64,000 nt of DNA from positions 1 through 64,000 of the forward strand of contig CAZRWH010000003.1 in NCBI GenBank assembly GCA_964603905.1, written 5' to 3'. This DNA comes from CAZRWH01 sp964603905. Lineage in GTDB: Bacteria > Patescibacteriota > Gracilibacteria > UBA1369 > UBA12470. The notes under the pieces were generated by a model, which saw only the letters and a list, made by a program, of their open reading frames with translations, had not been told where the DNA came from and did not search any database. The stretch's first letter is position 1, and each line of letters begins with the position of its first letter. Position numbers and translations under genes: made by a program. This document shows, piece after piece, positions 26,401 to 34,232 of this stretch.

Positions 26401-28106
26401 CCATCAGTTGTACCTTCAAGAGAGATCCCTAGTCCGACAGCACCTTCTTCTTCTGTAAATTTGGCTGAAGTTTCGATTATTCCGTTTGCATAATCTGCAA
26501 GTAATATCTCGTCACCAACCTTTGTTACTACTGTAAGCATTATGTTCGAGTCTGGTGGGTTTACTACCACACTGATGTAACTCTGTCCTGGAGCCACGCT
26601 ATCACCTTGGCTAGATACCCTTAGCCCAACTCGGTATGTACCAACCTGGTCATAAGTTGCACTAACAGACGCCCCTGTCGTCTCGTAATTTCCGTCACCG
26701 TCAAGATCCCAAGAGTATTGCTCGTCTGTAATTGTAAGATCACTTGGGTCGTAAGATGCCAATCCGTTAAAGCTAACTACAAGCGGCGCGTTCCCCTCTT
26801 GTACGTTTGCTGATATCACAGCACTAACGAACTCAAGGTTATCTACAACAGAGAACAACGTTCCCAGGTCTGCAACAACGTCTCTAAGCATCGAGTTATC
26901 GATAACTTCTGTCGTGTTACGAGGCCTAGATTCACCTGTCAAAGCTGCGAAGTAATCAACTTTAATCGAAGTGATTAGGTCTGTTATTCCTTGGAGATTC
27001 GCTCCTCCTGCCGCGAAAAGATCTTCGATTGAATCTAATATTTCATAAAACTCACCTATCTTCTCATTGAAATCTGCGTTTGCAGCTTCTTTTACACCTG
27101 TAAGCAGTCCTTCGATCTCCTGGTATCTTTCAAAATTATCTTCTTCATAATAAGCGTATGCTGTTGGTATTAACGGGTTCGAATTTGCGTAATATCTACT
27201 TGCATTGTCCAGAAGCAAATCTGAAAGTTCTTCTAAGTCTTGTGCAGCTTCATAAGTGTCGCTGTATCTGTCGACCATATCCATAACCTCGTTTGCAACG
27301 TCGTTAATTACCTCAAGATAGTTTCTCATCACCGCAATATCATCTTCGTCGATAGGATTTTCAGCATCTGTTCCGAGTATTTGGTTTTCCAGATTAATCC
27401 AGAATTCACCAACTGTATCCAGCTCAGGCTGCTCATAAGTTTCAGCATACTCGATGTAAGTGTAAGTGTTCGAGTAGGTTGTATAAGCGTCTACATAATC
27501 TGTAGCCATCTCTTGCAACTCTTTTGAAACTGTATTGATATTGTAAACATCAATTTCTTCACCTGTAACCAAATCTCCCGAAGCATAAACCCCTCCGTCA
27601 CGATCCTCTCCTCCTCCTGGTGCTTCTGTAATCAAAGTATTAACGATAGCGTAAGAAGAAAGAACCACTAAGATACCTATGATTGCGTACATGATTGACT
27701 TCTTACCCTTCTCTGTTTGACCTTCTTCACCTCCTGCAGTTACATACAAAAATCCTCCATAAATTATCACTGCGACCGCAACTAACCCCAAAAATGACAG
27801 CGCAAAATTTGTCACGTTTAGAATAAATTCACGAGCAGTTTTTGCTCTTGTTAGACCTGAATCGTAACCTTCGGCATCAGGTGGCTCGAAAGATCCTTCG
27901 AATTCCGTAAAGCTTGTGATTTCACCATAGTCTTCACAACTAAGAATTCCACTAGTGCTGTCGTCGAGACCTTCACAAAGTGCGTCTTCGACTTCATCAG
28001 GTACTAGGTCTACCTGAAGACCTGCATGTGCCACTGACGGAATCAGTAGCATTACCGCCATTAATGCACCTAGCATCATTGAGGTAATAAGTTTTTTTGC
28101 GCTCAT
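23421..28106 (-). CDS. Giant PKD-repeat surface protein with VirB2-like N-terminal module
   Basis: A 1561-aa protein. It has a signal peptide (cleavage near residue 28, VAHAG), then a VirB2/TrbC-like pair of transmembrane helices at about 95-160 joined by a glycine and lysine loop (TAGGEEGQTEKGKKS). Next comes a ~250-residue helical, Tyr/Glu-rich region and about ten PKD-like domains from residue ~430, with cores such as YSWDLDGDG and YSWDFGDQ. There is a calcium-binding-type DTDGDGLTDND segment near 1460 and a C-terminal helix ending in VRRIN. The topology puts nearly the whole chain outside, anchored at both ends. It is probably an adhesin or structural surface protein. Confidence 0.85.
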   Translation of the reverse strand: MSAKKLITSMMLGALMAVMLLIPSVAHAGLQVDLVPDEVEDALCEGLDDSTSGILSCEDYGEITSFTEFEGSFEPPDAEGYDSGLTRAKTAREFILNVTNFALSFLGLVAVAVIIYGGFLYVTAGGEEGQTEKGKKSIMYAIIGILVVLSSYAIVNTLITEAPGGGEDRDGGVYASGDLVTGEEIDVYNINTVSKELQEMATDYVDAYTTYSNTYTYIEYAETYEQPELDTVGEFWINLENQILGTDAENPIDEDDIAVMRNYLEVINDVANEVMDMVDRYSDTYEAAQDLEELSDLLLDNASRYYANSNPLIPTAYAYYEEDNFERYQEIEGLLTGVKEAANADFNEKIGEFYEILDSIEDLFAAGGANLQGITDLITSIKVDYFAALTGESRPRNTTEVIDNSMLRDVVADLGTLFSVVDNLEFVSAVISANVQEGNAPLVVSFNGLASYDPSDLTITDEQYSWDLDGDGNYETTGASVSATYDQVGTYRVGLRVSSQGDSVAPGQSYISVVVNPPDSNIMLTVVTKVGDEILLADYANGIIETSAKFTEEEGAVGLGISLEGTTDGNGDPVIGSIIDCGNGTQEYEAEGLVSGTCNYESEGTYRLTAEVTDVTGRQDRYIGDIIIASPAARILPSTRIGDIGTTFNFDGSSSTTDKGSIQKYTFKATSSEGGTIDLGSSPDVDYEFENPGEYTVSLTVSDGVDQATDTIQVIVESQAPIPVVDYEIPNLAQPRTVHLDASDSYDLDPNDTVSFKWVFDEDYEIVSGDLNSAEIVVKFDEPGDKNIVLEVSDQYTDEDIKKTSEGEYAIKLDDIPDVDLEAKSGPAYHLDEETGIVEVEFEAISDTAVAYEIDFGDGDSDVVEGTYSSTATFDHTYAESGIYYVELTAYDDDDNENTYTKKIMIGESDTPIAISTLEKDNVEISTNNVMGNVNTVFSFDASSSRNQDGSTRGLSYSWDFGDQTRSTEKKVSHTYEETGQYTVTLSVWDNDEAAGKVAEDSFEITVQEDPPEIYGLSYSIESDSVVTPVEVKLQVDADDPDGSIANYYWYYYDLTNTTKKLGTKITKTPEARLTISTNGTTGEEKEYGFAVEVTDQGGNTVSSKNELNQAPTLEVINGDNEAPVAIMTVNPTYVVLNDIVTLDAGGSYDPDGDDIKYVWDLKGDGFGDDVEMEDVVYEYVPDEIGCFDVRLKVIDSNSQATVSDGSTELCVESITSAPDAAFVYNVTGFEVEFENNSTVDEENGASVYAYHWDLDTQTDADGDGEADNDVDSITENPVHEYASAGSYTVKLTVYDNMGGVDDVSSQIVLVETDPPVAAFTYEADDLNVVFKDNSKPYEGTEIVSYAWDFDMDFDSDGDGDKTNDVDSTELNPAITYADYGLYTTKLTVMDSMNKEDYVTRTVELEEQTIEVVGYLNTSAGSSQVDNKVHLQGDSQVIDLYYGIEPDNLEGATCSVDKNVYYDTDGDGLTDNDKDLIDENCQGGTFSGVYYEKSWGLIVTMLTVEYGDSSYQVAKEIVFDDITMGATNVFPVTVNQGLMILIVSFSFALLGAGIYTVRRIN

Positions 28107-28238
28107 AGGTTCAATGTTTATTTTTATATCTGTTAATTATACCAGAAACTCACTCGAAAGTCGAGAGGTTTAGAGCTCAAAATGCGAGGTACAAAAACAC
28201 CCTTGGATTTTAGCGTTTTTACAGGTTTGGAGGCGTAT

Positions 28239-28313
28239 GACGAACTATGAATTCTGAATTAAGAATTACGAATTCCATCCCTGCCATCTGCTCTTTGCCA
28301 TCTGCCAACTGCC
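28239..28313. repeat. Intergenic heptamer repeats (GAATTCT and TGCCATC types)
   Basis: Two different 7-mer families lie side by side: GAATTCT-GAATTAA-GAATTAC-GAATT, then TGCCATC-TGCTCTT-TGCCATC-TGCCAAC. They fill the end of the 211-bp spacer (28107-28317) between the 317-aa membrane gene and the giant PKD gene. The rest of the spacer shows no gene. Confidence 0.85.
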
Positions 28314-28317
28314 TACC

Positions 28318-29271
28318 CTACCCCGGCACAGACAACAAAGTCGTTGCTATCGCGAATGCACCTCCTGCCAGCAAAATACTTCCTACTGCGCCCATTATTA
28401 GTTTCTTTGCTTTTTCGATATTTCCTTCGCTTGCCCCCTCTGTGACATACATATATCCAGCCGCAATGAACATTACGACCGCCATAAATCCAATAATTCC
28501 TGCCAAGAAGTTGGTCAAACTTGCCAGAAGCATTCTTCCCTCAGAGATACCAAGCTCCATGCTTTCTCCAGGTTCATAAGGGAACAGGATGTCTCGAATT
28601 AACAGTTCTGACACACCTATCAACATAAGACCTATTATCGACCAGAAAATGTGATTTCTAGCTGCTGTAACTTCTTCATCATTAAACGACACTGTAATCA
28701 TCCTCACACCATCGTAAGCTATTGCAAATACCGCTATGGCCCCTACAAATACCTCGATTAGGGTGTACATCCCTTCGATACCTCTCGAAGCTCTTGCCGC
28801 AAAAGCTAGCGTTGTGTCCTCGTCCTGTGCGAGTATCTCTCCTTGTTCTCCAAAGAACATCTCTTTTACGACTGTGTCTGCTGCAAAGACCAATATCAAT
28901 CCGACAATTGCCCATAACATGTAAGTTTTTTGCTTTCCAAGCTCTTCATCGGAGCTGTCTCCCGCCATCAATATCTGATATGAGGATATAACTATGTACA
29001 GAACCGCGACACTTCCCAGTATGTATTTTACAAAATCTATCAGATAATAAATCGCACTTGTAACCTCCTGAAGCCCATCCTCTCGGAAAGCTTCTCCATG
29101 TGCATCGCTACTGTCTTCGTACGTTGGCAAATCAACTTGATCTGCTAGATCCTCAACAAACTGATTGTAGTCTAATGCTAAGCTTTGAGGTGCGTTTATA
29201 AAACTCATGATACTTAGCCCTATGACTAACATCATTGTGAATACTACTAATTGTTTCAGGAATTTTTTCAT
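28318..29271 (-). CDS. Membrane protein with three VirB2/TrbC-like two-helix modules
   Basis: A 317-aa protein with a signal peptide (about residues 1-32) followed by three repeats of one pattern: a hydrophobic helix, a short polar/basic loop, and a second helix. The modules start near residues 73 (YYLIDFVKYILGSVAVLYIV), 155 (IEVFVGAIAVFAIAYDGVRM) and 245 (TNFLAGIIGFMAVVMFIAAG). The loops contain GKQK, AARN and EKAKK. This is the layout of type IV secretion pilins, normally one module per protein. The stop lies 211 bp before the giant PKD gene, and the start is 3 bases after the preceding gene's stop. Confidence 0.75.
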   Translation of the reverse strand: MKKFLKQLVVFTMMLVIGLSIMSFINAPQSLALDYNQFVEDLADQVDLPTYEDSSDAHGEAFREDGLQEVTSAIYYLIDFVKYILGSVAVLYIVISSYQILMAGDSSDEELGKQKTYMLWAIVGLILVFAADTVVKEMFFGEQGEILAQDEDTTLAFAARASRGIEGMYTLIEVFVGAIAVFAIAYDGVRMITVSFNDEEVTAARNHIFWSIIGLMLIGVSELLIRDILFPYEPGESMELGISEGRMLLASLTNFLAGIIGFMAVVMFIAAGYMYVTEGASEGNIEKAKKLIMGAVGSILLAGGAFAIATTLLSVPG

Positions 29272-29274
29272 TTT

Positions 29275-30222
29275 TTAAAAAAGTGAACCTGTTATAGCTG
29301 CGGTAACAACCGCATAAGCACCGTATATCACGAGTGCTCCTATTACTGAGTTCATAATAATTTTTTGAGCTTTTTGAGTCTTCTCTTCGTCACTAGCTGC
29401 GAGCACATACATCACTGATCCTCCAATAATTCCCAGAATCATTATCGGCCCTATAAACGAAACCATAAAGTTAGTAACAGCGGCAATCTCTTCCATGCCG
29501 GCTGTTGCATTTATCGATACAACCGCCATGTTTTCAGATTCACTCATTGTTACGTTGAATATGATATTCCTAACCAAATGATCGGAAATAATAACCATAA
29601 AAATTGCTACAAAACCACCGATGAGATTCTTCTGCTCCCTCTTAACGTTCTCTTCACTTCCACTAGCCATAATCATAATGAGTCCAGATTTGATTATCGC
29701 GAATATCGCAATACTTCCAAGTGTGTATTTCAGGAATGTAACAATCACCATCACCCTCGAATCGAATAAGCCTGCTCTCGCGGCAATAGACTGTTCGTCT
29801 CCCAAGAAACTTCCTTGTGTGAAATCGAATATTTCACCAATTGAAGCTGAACCACTTATGATAGCTAACCCTATGATTCCCCACAGAACAGCTTTCTTCT
29901 GAGTATTGATCGACTCTTCGTTTCGCCCTCCGATAACAAGTAAAAATCCATAAAGCACCATTAACGCTACTGCAACCGCTCCCATTATCACCCTAAGAGG
30001 AGCCATAACACGTCCAATCATATTTCGTGACTTTTCAACTGCATCTGCCCCAACAGGTTCGGGAACACCCCCAAAATTAATTCCATCAGGCAGATTCAAG
30101 TAGTCTGATGCCAATGCCAAAGTCGGCGCAGTTAATATAAAATACGCAACTATTCCGATGACAGCTATTGCTACTATCAGCGCTTTTAATGACATGTATT
30201 TGTTCGACTTGTTTTTACCCAC
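29275..30222 (-). CDS. Membrane protein with three VirB2/TrbC-like two-helix modules
   Basis: A 315-aa paralogue of the downstream 317-aa protein with the same plan: a signal-like N terminus, then three helix-loop-helix modules near residues 58 (MGAVAVALMVLYGFLLVIGG), 157 (LKYTLGSIAIFAIIKSGLIM) and 248 (FMVSFIGPIMILGIIGGSVM). Loop residues (NTQKKAV, KREQKN, QKAQKI) align among modules and with the paralogue. It is the first gene of the surface locus and is divergent from secE. No secretion ATPase is nearby, so a complete type IV system cannot be claimed. Confidence 0.75.
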   Translation of the reverse strand: MGKNKSNKYMSLKALIVAIAVIGIVAYFILTAPTLALASDYLNLPDGINFGGVPEPVGADAVEKSRNMIGRVMAPLRVIMGAVAVALMVLYGFLLVIGGRNEESINTQKKAVLWGIIGLAIISGSASIGEIFDFTQGSFLGDEQSIAARAGLFDSRVMVIVTFLKYTLGSIAIFAIIKSGLIMIMASGSEENVKREQKNLIGGFVAIFMVIISDHLVRNIIFNVTMSESENMAVVSINATAGMEEIAAVTNFMVSFIGPIMILGIIGGSVMYVLAASDEEKTQKAQKIIMNSVIGALVIYGAYAVVTAAITGSLF

Positions 30223-30288
30223 CTTTGTCTAAGCTTAATTTTAATCTTAGTATTTTACCATTTTTTTGCGAATTTATCAAACTTGCTA

Positions 30289-30317
30289 TTGCATTTTCTA
30301 CAGATTAAACATAAAAT
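30289..30317 (+). promoter_or_regulatory. Promoter for secE-nusG
   Basis: TTGCAT and TAAAAT are separated by 17 bases, 54 bases upstream of secE. A GGCC-AAAAA-GGCC hairpin lies in the 5' leader at 30328-30342. Confidence 0.5.
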
Positions 30318-30371
30318 TACTGACGTCGGGCCAAAAAGGCCTTTTAGAGGTATTTCTTTAAAACTAATAAA

Positions 30372-30566
30372 ATGATTAAGAAAACAACACAATACTTTAA
30401 GGACTGTTTCGGGGAAATGAGCAAGGTTACCTGGCCTACAAAGAATCAGGCAGTGATTTTGACAGTAATCGTTTTGATCTTCTGTGTGATTTTCAGTTTA
30501 TTCCTTGGTGTTCTTGACTATGTGTTTGGATTCGGATTCGAAGAACTGATCAAACTTGCTAGATAA
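30372..30566 (+). CDS. secE: Protein translocase subunit SecE
   Basis: A 64-aa protein with the minimal bacterial SecE form: an amphipathic helix containing EMSKVTWPTKNQAV followed by one transmembrane helix (about residues 28-52). It clamps SecY in the inner membrane. It is immediately followed by nusG, the usual order. Confidence 0.95.
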   Translation: MIKKTTQYFKDCFGEMSKVTWPTKNQAVILTVIVLIFCVIFSLFLGVLDYVFGFGFEELIKLAR

Positions 30567-30602
30567 TTCTACTTCAATATTTTAAATTCAAAATTTTAAA
30601 CT

Positions 30603-31148
30603 ATGGCTAAACAAGCGAAAAATACAGGTCGGAATTGGTATGTTATCCATACATATTCTGGTTATGAAGATGCTGTTCGTGAAGCTTTGATTCAAAGAAT
30701 TGAGTCTATGAACATGCAAGATAAGATCTTTGATGTTGTTGTTCCAAAAGAGACTCAAATTGTTATTAAAAAAGGAGAACCTAAAACTGAAAAAAAACGT
30801 CTTTTCCCAGGTTACGTACTTGTCGATATGATGGTTGATGATGACTCTTGGTATGTTGTTCGAAACACACCTAACGTTACTGGTTTCGTAGGTTCAGGAA
30901 CAATTCCTGTCCCTGTTTCAGAAGAAGAGTTCAATGTTGTACGTCGTCACATGGGACAAGCTGAACCTAAGTTCAAAATTGACTTCGCACAAGGAGATCA
31001 CGTTATCGTTCTTGATGGGCCTTTTGCTCAATATGAAGGAATCATCAATGAAATCGATGAAGAAAAAGGTAAAGTTAAAGTATTCATCACTATCTTTGGA
31101 CGTGAGACACCTGTTGAGCTTGACTTTACGCAGGTTAAGAAGAAGTAG
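30603..31148 (+). CDS. nusG: Transcription termination/antitermination protein NusG
   Basis: A 181-aa protein. The NGN domain starts WYVIHTYSGYEDAV and includes LFPGYVLVDM and WYVVRNTPNVTGFVG. The C-terminal KOW domain is marked by FAQGDHVIVLDGPFAQYEG near residue 130. NusG binds RNA polymerase and links it to Rho or ribosomal protein S10. The length is standard. The conserved neighbours rplK and rplA are displaced downstream by two unrelated genes. Confidence 0.96.
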   Translation: MAKQAKNTGRNWYVIHTYSGYEDAVREALIQRIESMNMQDKIFDVVVPKETQIVIKKGEPKTEKKRLFPGYVLVDMMVDDDSWYVVRNTPNVTGFVGSGTIPVPVSEEEFNVVRRHMGQAEPKFKIDFAQGDHVIVLDGPFAQYEGIINEIDEEKGKVKVFITIFGRETPVELDFTQVKKK

Positions 31149-31153
31149 TTTTA

Positions 31154-31260
31154 GGCTCAAAGATAAAGGCTAAAGGCGCAAGTTGGCGGAGGTTTTTGGT
31201 AAAGAACACCTCCACTATTCTCTATTCTCTATTCTCTGTGATCTATGATCTATCCTCTAC
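31154..31260. repeat. Intergenic heptamer repeats after nusG
   Basis: Two families: GGCTCAA-AGATAAA-GGCTAAA-GGCGCAA at 31154-31181 and TCTCTAT-TCTCTAT-TCTCTGT-GATCTAT-GATCTAT at 31219-31260. An imperfect GGAGGT...ACCTCC pairing lies between them. Confidence 0.85.
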
Positions 31261-31302
31261 TTGTGTTATTTTGTCGTCGAACAAAAACAAAACTTTTCTA
31301 CC

Positions 31303-31935
31303 ATGAATAAATTCACAATTTTTACCATCATTTTTTCGGCAATTGTAATTATTACTGTTGGCGAGCTTGTTATTAACGATTACCTGGATAGGCATAGTGA
31401 TGAAGTAGCGGACAGTGAACAGGTTACAGTGGACAGCGAACAGTGGACAGTGGACAGTGATGAGGAAATTGAGGCTGAGGAGCCGATTATTGAAGATGTT
31501 GAAGAAGTTCTACCAGTTGCAAGTTATTTAAATGGTCTTGATTACTCGGCTTTCGGTATTGCTGCCGCTCTGAAGGACAAAAACGCCCCTGAATTGGTTT
31601 TTCAATTTTTGAGCTTTGACGACGACCCATCAGACTATTTGTATTATGAGCTTTTCGATGGAGAGGAGTACGTTGGGTCTTTGTATGAAATCAACTGTTC
31701 CGATCCTACTCAAGCTTTCACAATTTATACAGACATGAAGCAAAGTGGCTCTGGTCAACCTGAGACCGGATCGATAAATGAGGTTAATAATTATGGAGAC
31801 GCTTCCTTTTATTTCAATCATACAACCAAGACAACAAGTGTATTTGCTGTTGTTCTAAAGGACAATAAGGTTTATGCGTTCAATTACCCTCACAGTTATC
31901 ACTCTAATTTCAAGGAGTTAATTGGGGCGATTTAG
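31303..31935 (+). CDS. Membrane-anchored hypothetical protein with repeat-encoded linker
   Basis: A 210-aa protein with an N-terminal transmembrane anchor or uncleaved signal (residues 5-25), an acidic linker, and a C-terminal ~140-residue globular part (SYLNGLDYSAFGIAAALKD to HSNFKELIGAI) with mixed strands and helices. The linker segment DSEQVTVDSEQWTVDSDEE is translated from the GTGGACA heptamer repeat found elsewhere between genes. The ATG at 31303 is chosen because the hydrophobic anchor begins there. The function is unknown. Confidence 0.6.
   Translation: MNKFTIFTIIFSAIVIITVGELVINDYLDRHSDEVADSEQVTVDSEQWTVDSDEEIEAEEPIIEDVEEVLPVASYLNGLDYSAFGIAAALKDKNAPELVFQFLSFDDDPSDYLYYELFDGEEYVGSLYEINCSDPTQAFTIYTDMKQSGSGQPETGSINEVNNYGDASFYFNHTTKTTSVFAVVLKDNKVYAFNYPHSYHSNFKELIGAI
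31410..31461. repeat. Coding heptamer repeat (GTGGACA type)
   Basis: Copies of GTGGACA/GTGAACA are translated in frame inside the gene at 31303-31935. The same words occur between genes at 56185, 60061 and 62157. Confidence 0.85.
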
Positions 31936-31978
31936 TGTGGTTTTGTAACAAAAGCATGGAACTGTCTATTTGGGGTTT

Positions 31979-32007
31979 TTGACGTTTATGAGGTTAAAGC
32001 TTAGACT
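31979..32007 (+). promoter_or_regulatory. Promoter for the 418-aa gene
   Basis: TTGACG and TAGACT are separated by 17 bases, 28 bases before the start at 32036. Confidence 0.5.
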
Positions 32008-32035
32008 TAACCCTAGTTTTTAACCTAAAATTCAT

Positions 32036-33292
32036 ATGGCAACTAAGTTTATTGTTTATACAAATGAGTGCAGTGAAGAGTCTCGCAGTCTTATTTATGG
32101 TGCATTATGCAATCTAGCCGGAGAATTCTTAGATGATGGGTCCTCCTTCCGTTCGTTTGCAGTTGATGGCGAGCCATTTCACCATTCTGGCGAGCTAAAA
32201 GACGGAGTATCTATTGAATCTGCAAAAGAAGCTATTTTAACCGAGTTGCGTAAACTTGTTGGGCTAAGTATAGATTCTTTGCTATTAAAGAATGAACAAA
32301 CTAAACTTTTTGACAGGACATCGCTGCGTGATGTTTGCGTTGGGTTGCCTCCTAAGGTTCAGCATGGACCTTTAACTGAAGAGGATCAAGTTATAGCTGA
32401 CCATGATATAGAGCTTGGCAAGATGATTGCAGAGATCGATGATGACATGGACAGGATTGATAAAATAATGGCAAAAGAGAAATTGGCTAAAAGACTTGCC
32501 GGTATGAGAACCGGTTTTGAGGCGACACTTGATGCCGAAGGAGATGTTGATTCTGTAAGTGAAATCCCGTGGGCTATGCCTGACCCTGTTCCTGATTATC
32601 AAACATGGTGGGAATTTGAATGGCCGTCTGACTCTGTGTTTGAACTACACAATAGGGTTATTGATTTTCGGGATTCAATTGAGAAAGCTAATGATATGCT
32701 TTGCGATGGACTACCCTATCTTAAAAAAAGGTCCGCAATGGCAAGAGGATGGACACGAGAACTTACAACCGAAGAGATCGCTGAGTTTCTTGATCCTCGA
32801 GCTAACGCTATTTACACTTGGAAAAAAATCGAAGCCGGTTGGTATAGGACTGGAGTTGCAACTGAGGGACAAGAAGTCCCTCGTGGTGGAAGTCTGCTTT
32901 CACATGCAGATATGGCTAGGCTTAGTAGATTGAACAAACCACAGGCCCCTGACGCAACACCGGAGATTGACGAAAGCGACCCTAGAGCAGTAATTGAACA
33001 AATTCATGCTGAATGGTACAGAACAGGTGTTGCAGAACAAGGACAGGAAGTTCCTTGTGATCATAGGCTACTGACAAACAAAAACATGGCCGATCTTAAG
33101 GCATTATTACAGGCAGAAGGTTCATACGAATCTTTTTTGGCAGAGTTAGGAATTCCTCAGCTTACAGATGAGGCACTGTTTTACGCCAGCGCCGCAGACC
33201 CATCTACTCCTACTCCTCGCGCAAATCCAGAGGATCGGATGACCTATGGTGACATAGCTAATTTTAAGCCACCAGCTCCAGAAGAAGATTAG
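32036..33292 (+). CDS. Hypothetical protein with an internal ~40-residue duplication
   Basis: A 418-aa soluble protein without signal peptide. Two segments near residues 262 and 322 are clear duplicates: GWYRTGVATEGQEVPRGGSL with HADMARLSRL, and EWYRTGVAEQGQEVPCDHRL with KNMADLKALL. The N-terminal 90 residues look alpha/beta, the centre is charged and helical, and the C terminus is proline-rich. I recognise no family. It sits between nusG and rplK with its own promoter, which breaks a widely conserved gene order. Confidence 0.6.
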   Translation: MATKFIVYTNECSEESRSLIYGALCNLAGEFLDDGSSFRSFAVDGEPFHHSGELKDGVSIESAKEAILTELRKLVGLSIDSLLLKNEQTKLFDRTSLRDVCVGLPPKVQHGPLTEEDQVIADHDIELGKMIAEIDDDMDRIDKIMAKEKLAKRLAGMRTGFEATLDAEGDVDSVSEIPWAMPDPVPDYQTWWEFEWPSDSVFELHNRVIDFRDSIEKANDMLCDGLPYLKKRSAMARGWTRELTTEEIAEFLDPRANAIYTWKKIEAGWYRTGVATEGQEVPRGGSLLSHADMARLSRLNKPQAPDATPEIDESDPRAVIEQIHAEWYRTGVAEQGQEVPCDHRLLTNKNMADLKALLQAEGSYESFLAELGIPQLTDEALFYASAADPSTPTPRANPEDRMTYGDIANFKPPAPEED

Positions 33293-33399
33293 GTTGACTT
33301 TAACCTTAAAAATCCCTAAAATCCTTCCGCGCACTCAATCGTGGAAGTTTTGCTTCAAATCTAAAGCTTCTCGAAAAGATATTAAACTAACAAATTATT

Positions 33400-33749
33400 A
33401 TGGCTAAACAAGTTTTAACAGTTCTAAAACTTCAGATCCCTGCCGGAAAAGCTAACCCAGCTCCTCCAGTAGGTCCTGCTCTTGGACAACACGGTATCCA
33501 AATCCAAGATTTCTGTAATCAGTTCAACAACGAAACTAAGGAAATGGGAGACACTATTGTCCCTGTTGAGATTACAGTTTTTGAAGACAGGAGTTTCAAA
33601 TTCATCATGAAAACTCCACCTGCAGCTATTCTTATCAAGAAAGCTATCTCTCTTCAAAAAGGTTCTGGAGTTCCTCACAAAGAGAAAGTTGGAAAAATCA
33701 CACGAAAACAGCTTGAGGAGATCGCTGAGACAAAGATGCCTGACCTTAA
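33400..33749 (+). CDS. rplK: 50S ribosomal protein L11, C terminus lost in gap
   Basis: Residues 1-116 of L11 are present, including the N-terminal domain LKLQIPAGKANPAPPVGPAL and the rRNA-binding domain start FKFIMKTPPAAILIKKA. The typical length is about 141 residues, so about 25 codons plus the stop lie in the 100-N gap. L11 forms the GTPase-associated centre of the large subunit. Confidence 0.95.
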
Positions 33750-33849
33750 NNNNNNNNNNNNNNNNNNNNNNNNNNNNNNNNNNNNNNNNNNNNNNNNNNN
33801 NNNNNNNNNNNNNNNNNNNNNNNNNNNNNNNNNNNNNNNNNNNNNNNNN
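33750..33849. other. Scaffold gap (100 N) inside rplK
   Basis: The missing sequence must hold the end of rplK and the beginning of a membrane protein gene. Flanks are not duplicated. The true size is unknown. Confidence 0.95.
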
Positions 33850-34143
33850 GGTGTAGTCGTCTTTATGGTTGGATCTATTTGGATGCTTAATGTTGTAATG
33901 AAAACTTATGTCTTCCCTCTTGAGCATTACGCTGAGTATTACTGGGAATGCGAAGACAAAGTTTCTTTGATTTATAGTGATGAGCCATTAACTGATGAAG
34001 AGCAGGCTGAGTACGATGAATGTGTAGATATTGCTGACTCTGACGCTCGAAAACGTGATCTTGCTGGAGGTTTATCCAACATTATCGTTGGTCTACCTAT
34101 CTGGCTTTACCACTGGAGAGTTATCCAAAGAAAAGAAGACTAG
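33850..34143 (+). CDS. Partial small membrane protein
   Basis: The last ~97 codons are visible. There is a transmembrane helix right after the gap (VVVFMVGSIWMLNVVM), an acidic loop with two cysteines (YYWECEDK, EYDECVD), and a second hydrophobic segment (LSNIIVGLPIWLYHWRVI) ending in a basic tail. The start is in the gap. No family is recognised. Its position between rplK and rplA is unusual. Confidence 0.55.
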   Translation, partial: GVVVFMVGSIWMLNVVMKTYVFPLEHYAEYYWECEDKVSLIYSDEPLTDEEQAEYDECVDIADSDARKRDLAGGLSNIIVGLPIWLYHWRVIQRKED

Positions 34144-34232
34144 CAGTTACACTCTGCTGGACATAAATTATTTATTTGTGGGAGTCGAAATTCATATGAA
34201 CTAGACGTTTGAACCACGTAACCCCTAAAAAA

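Noticed and set aside
21064..30222. A complete type IV secretion or conjugation system
   Set aside because: Only pilin-like modules are present; no VirB4, VirD4, relaxase or channel proteins occur in the window.
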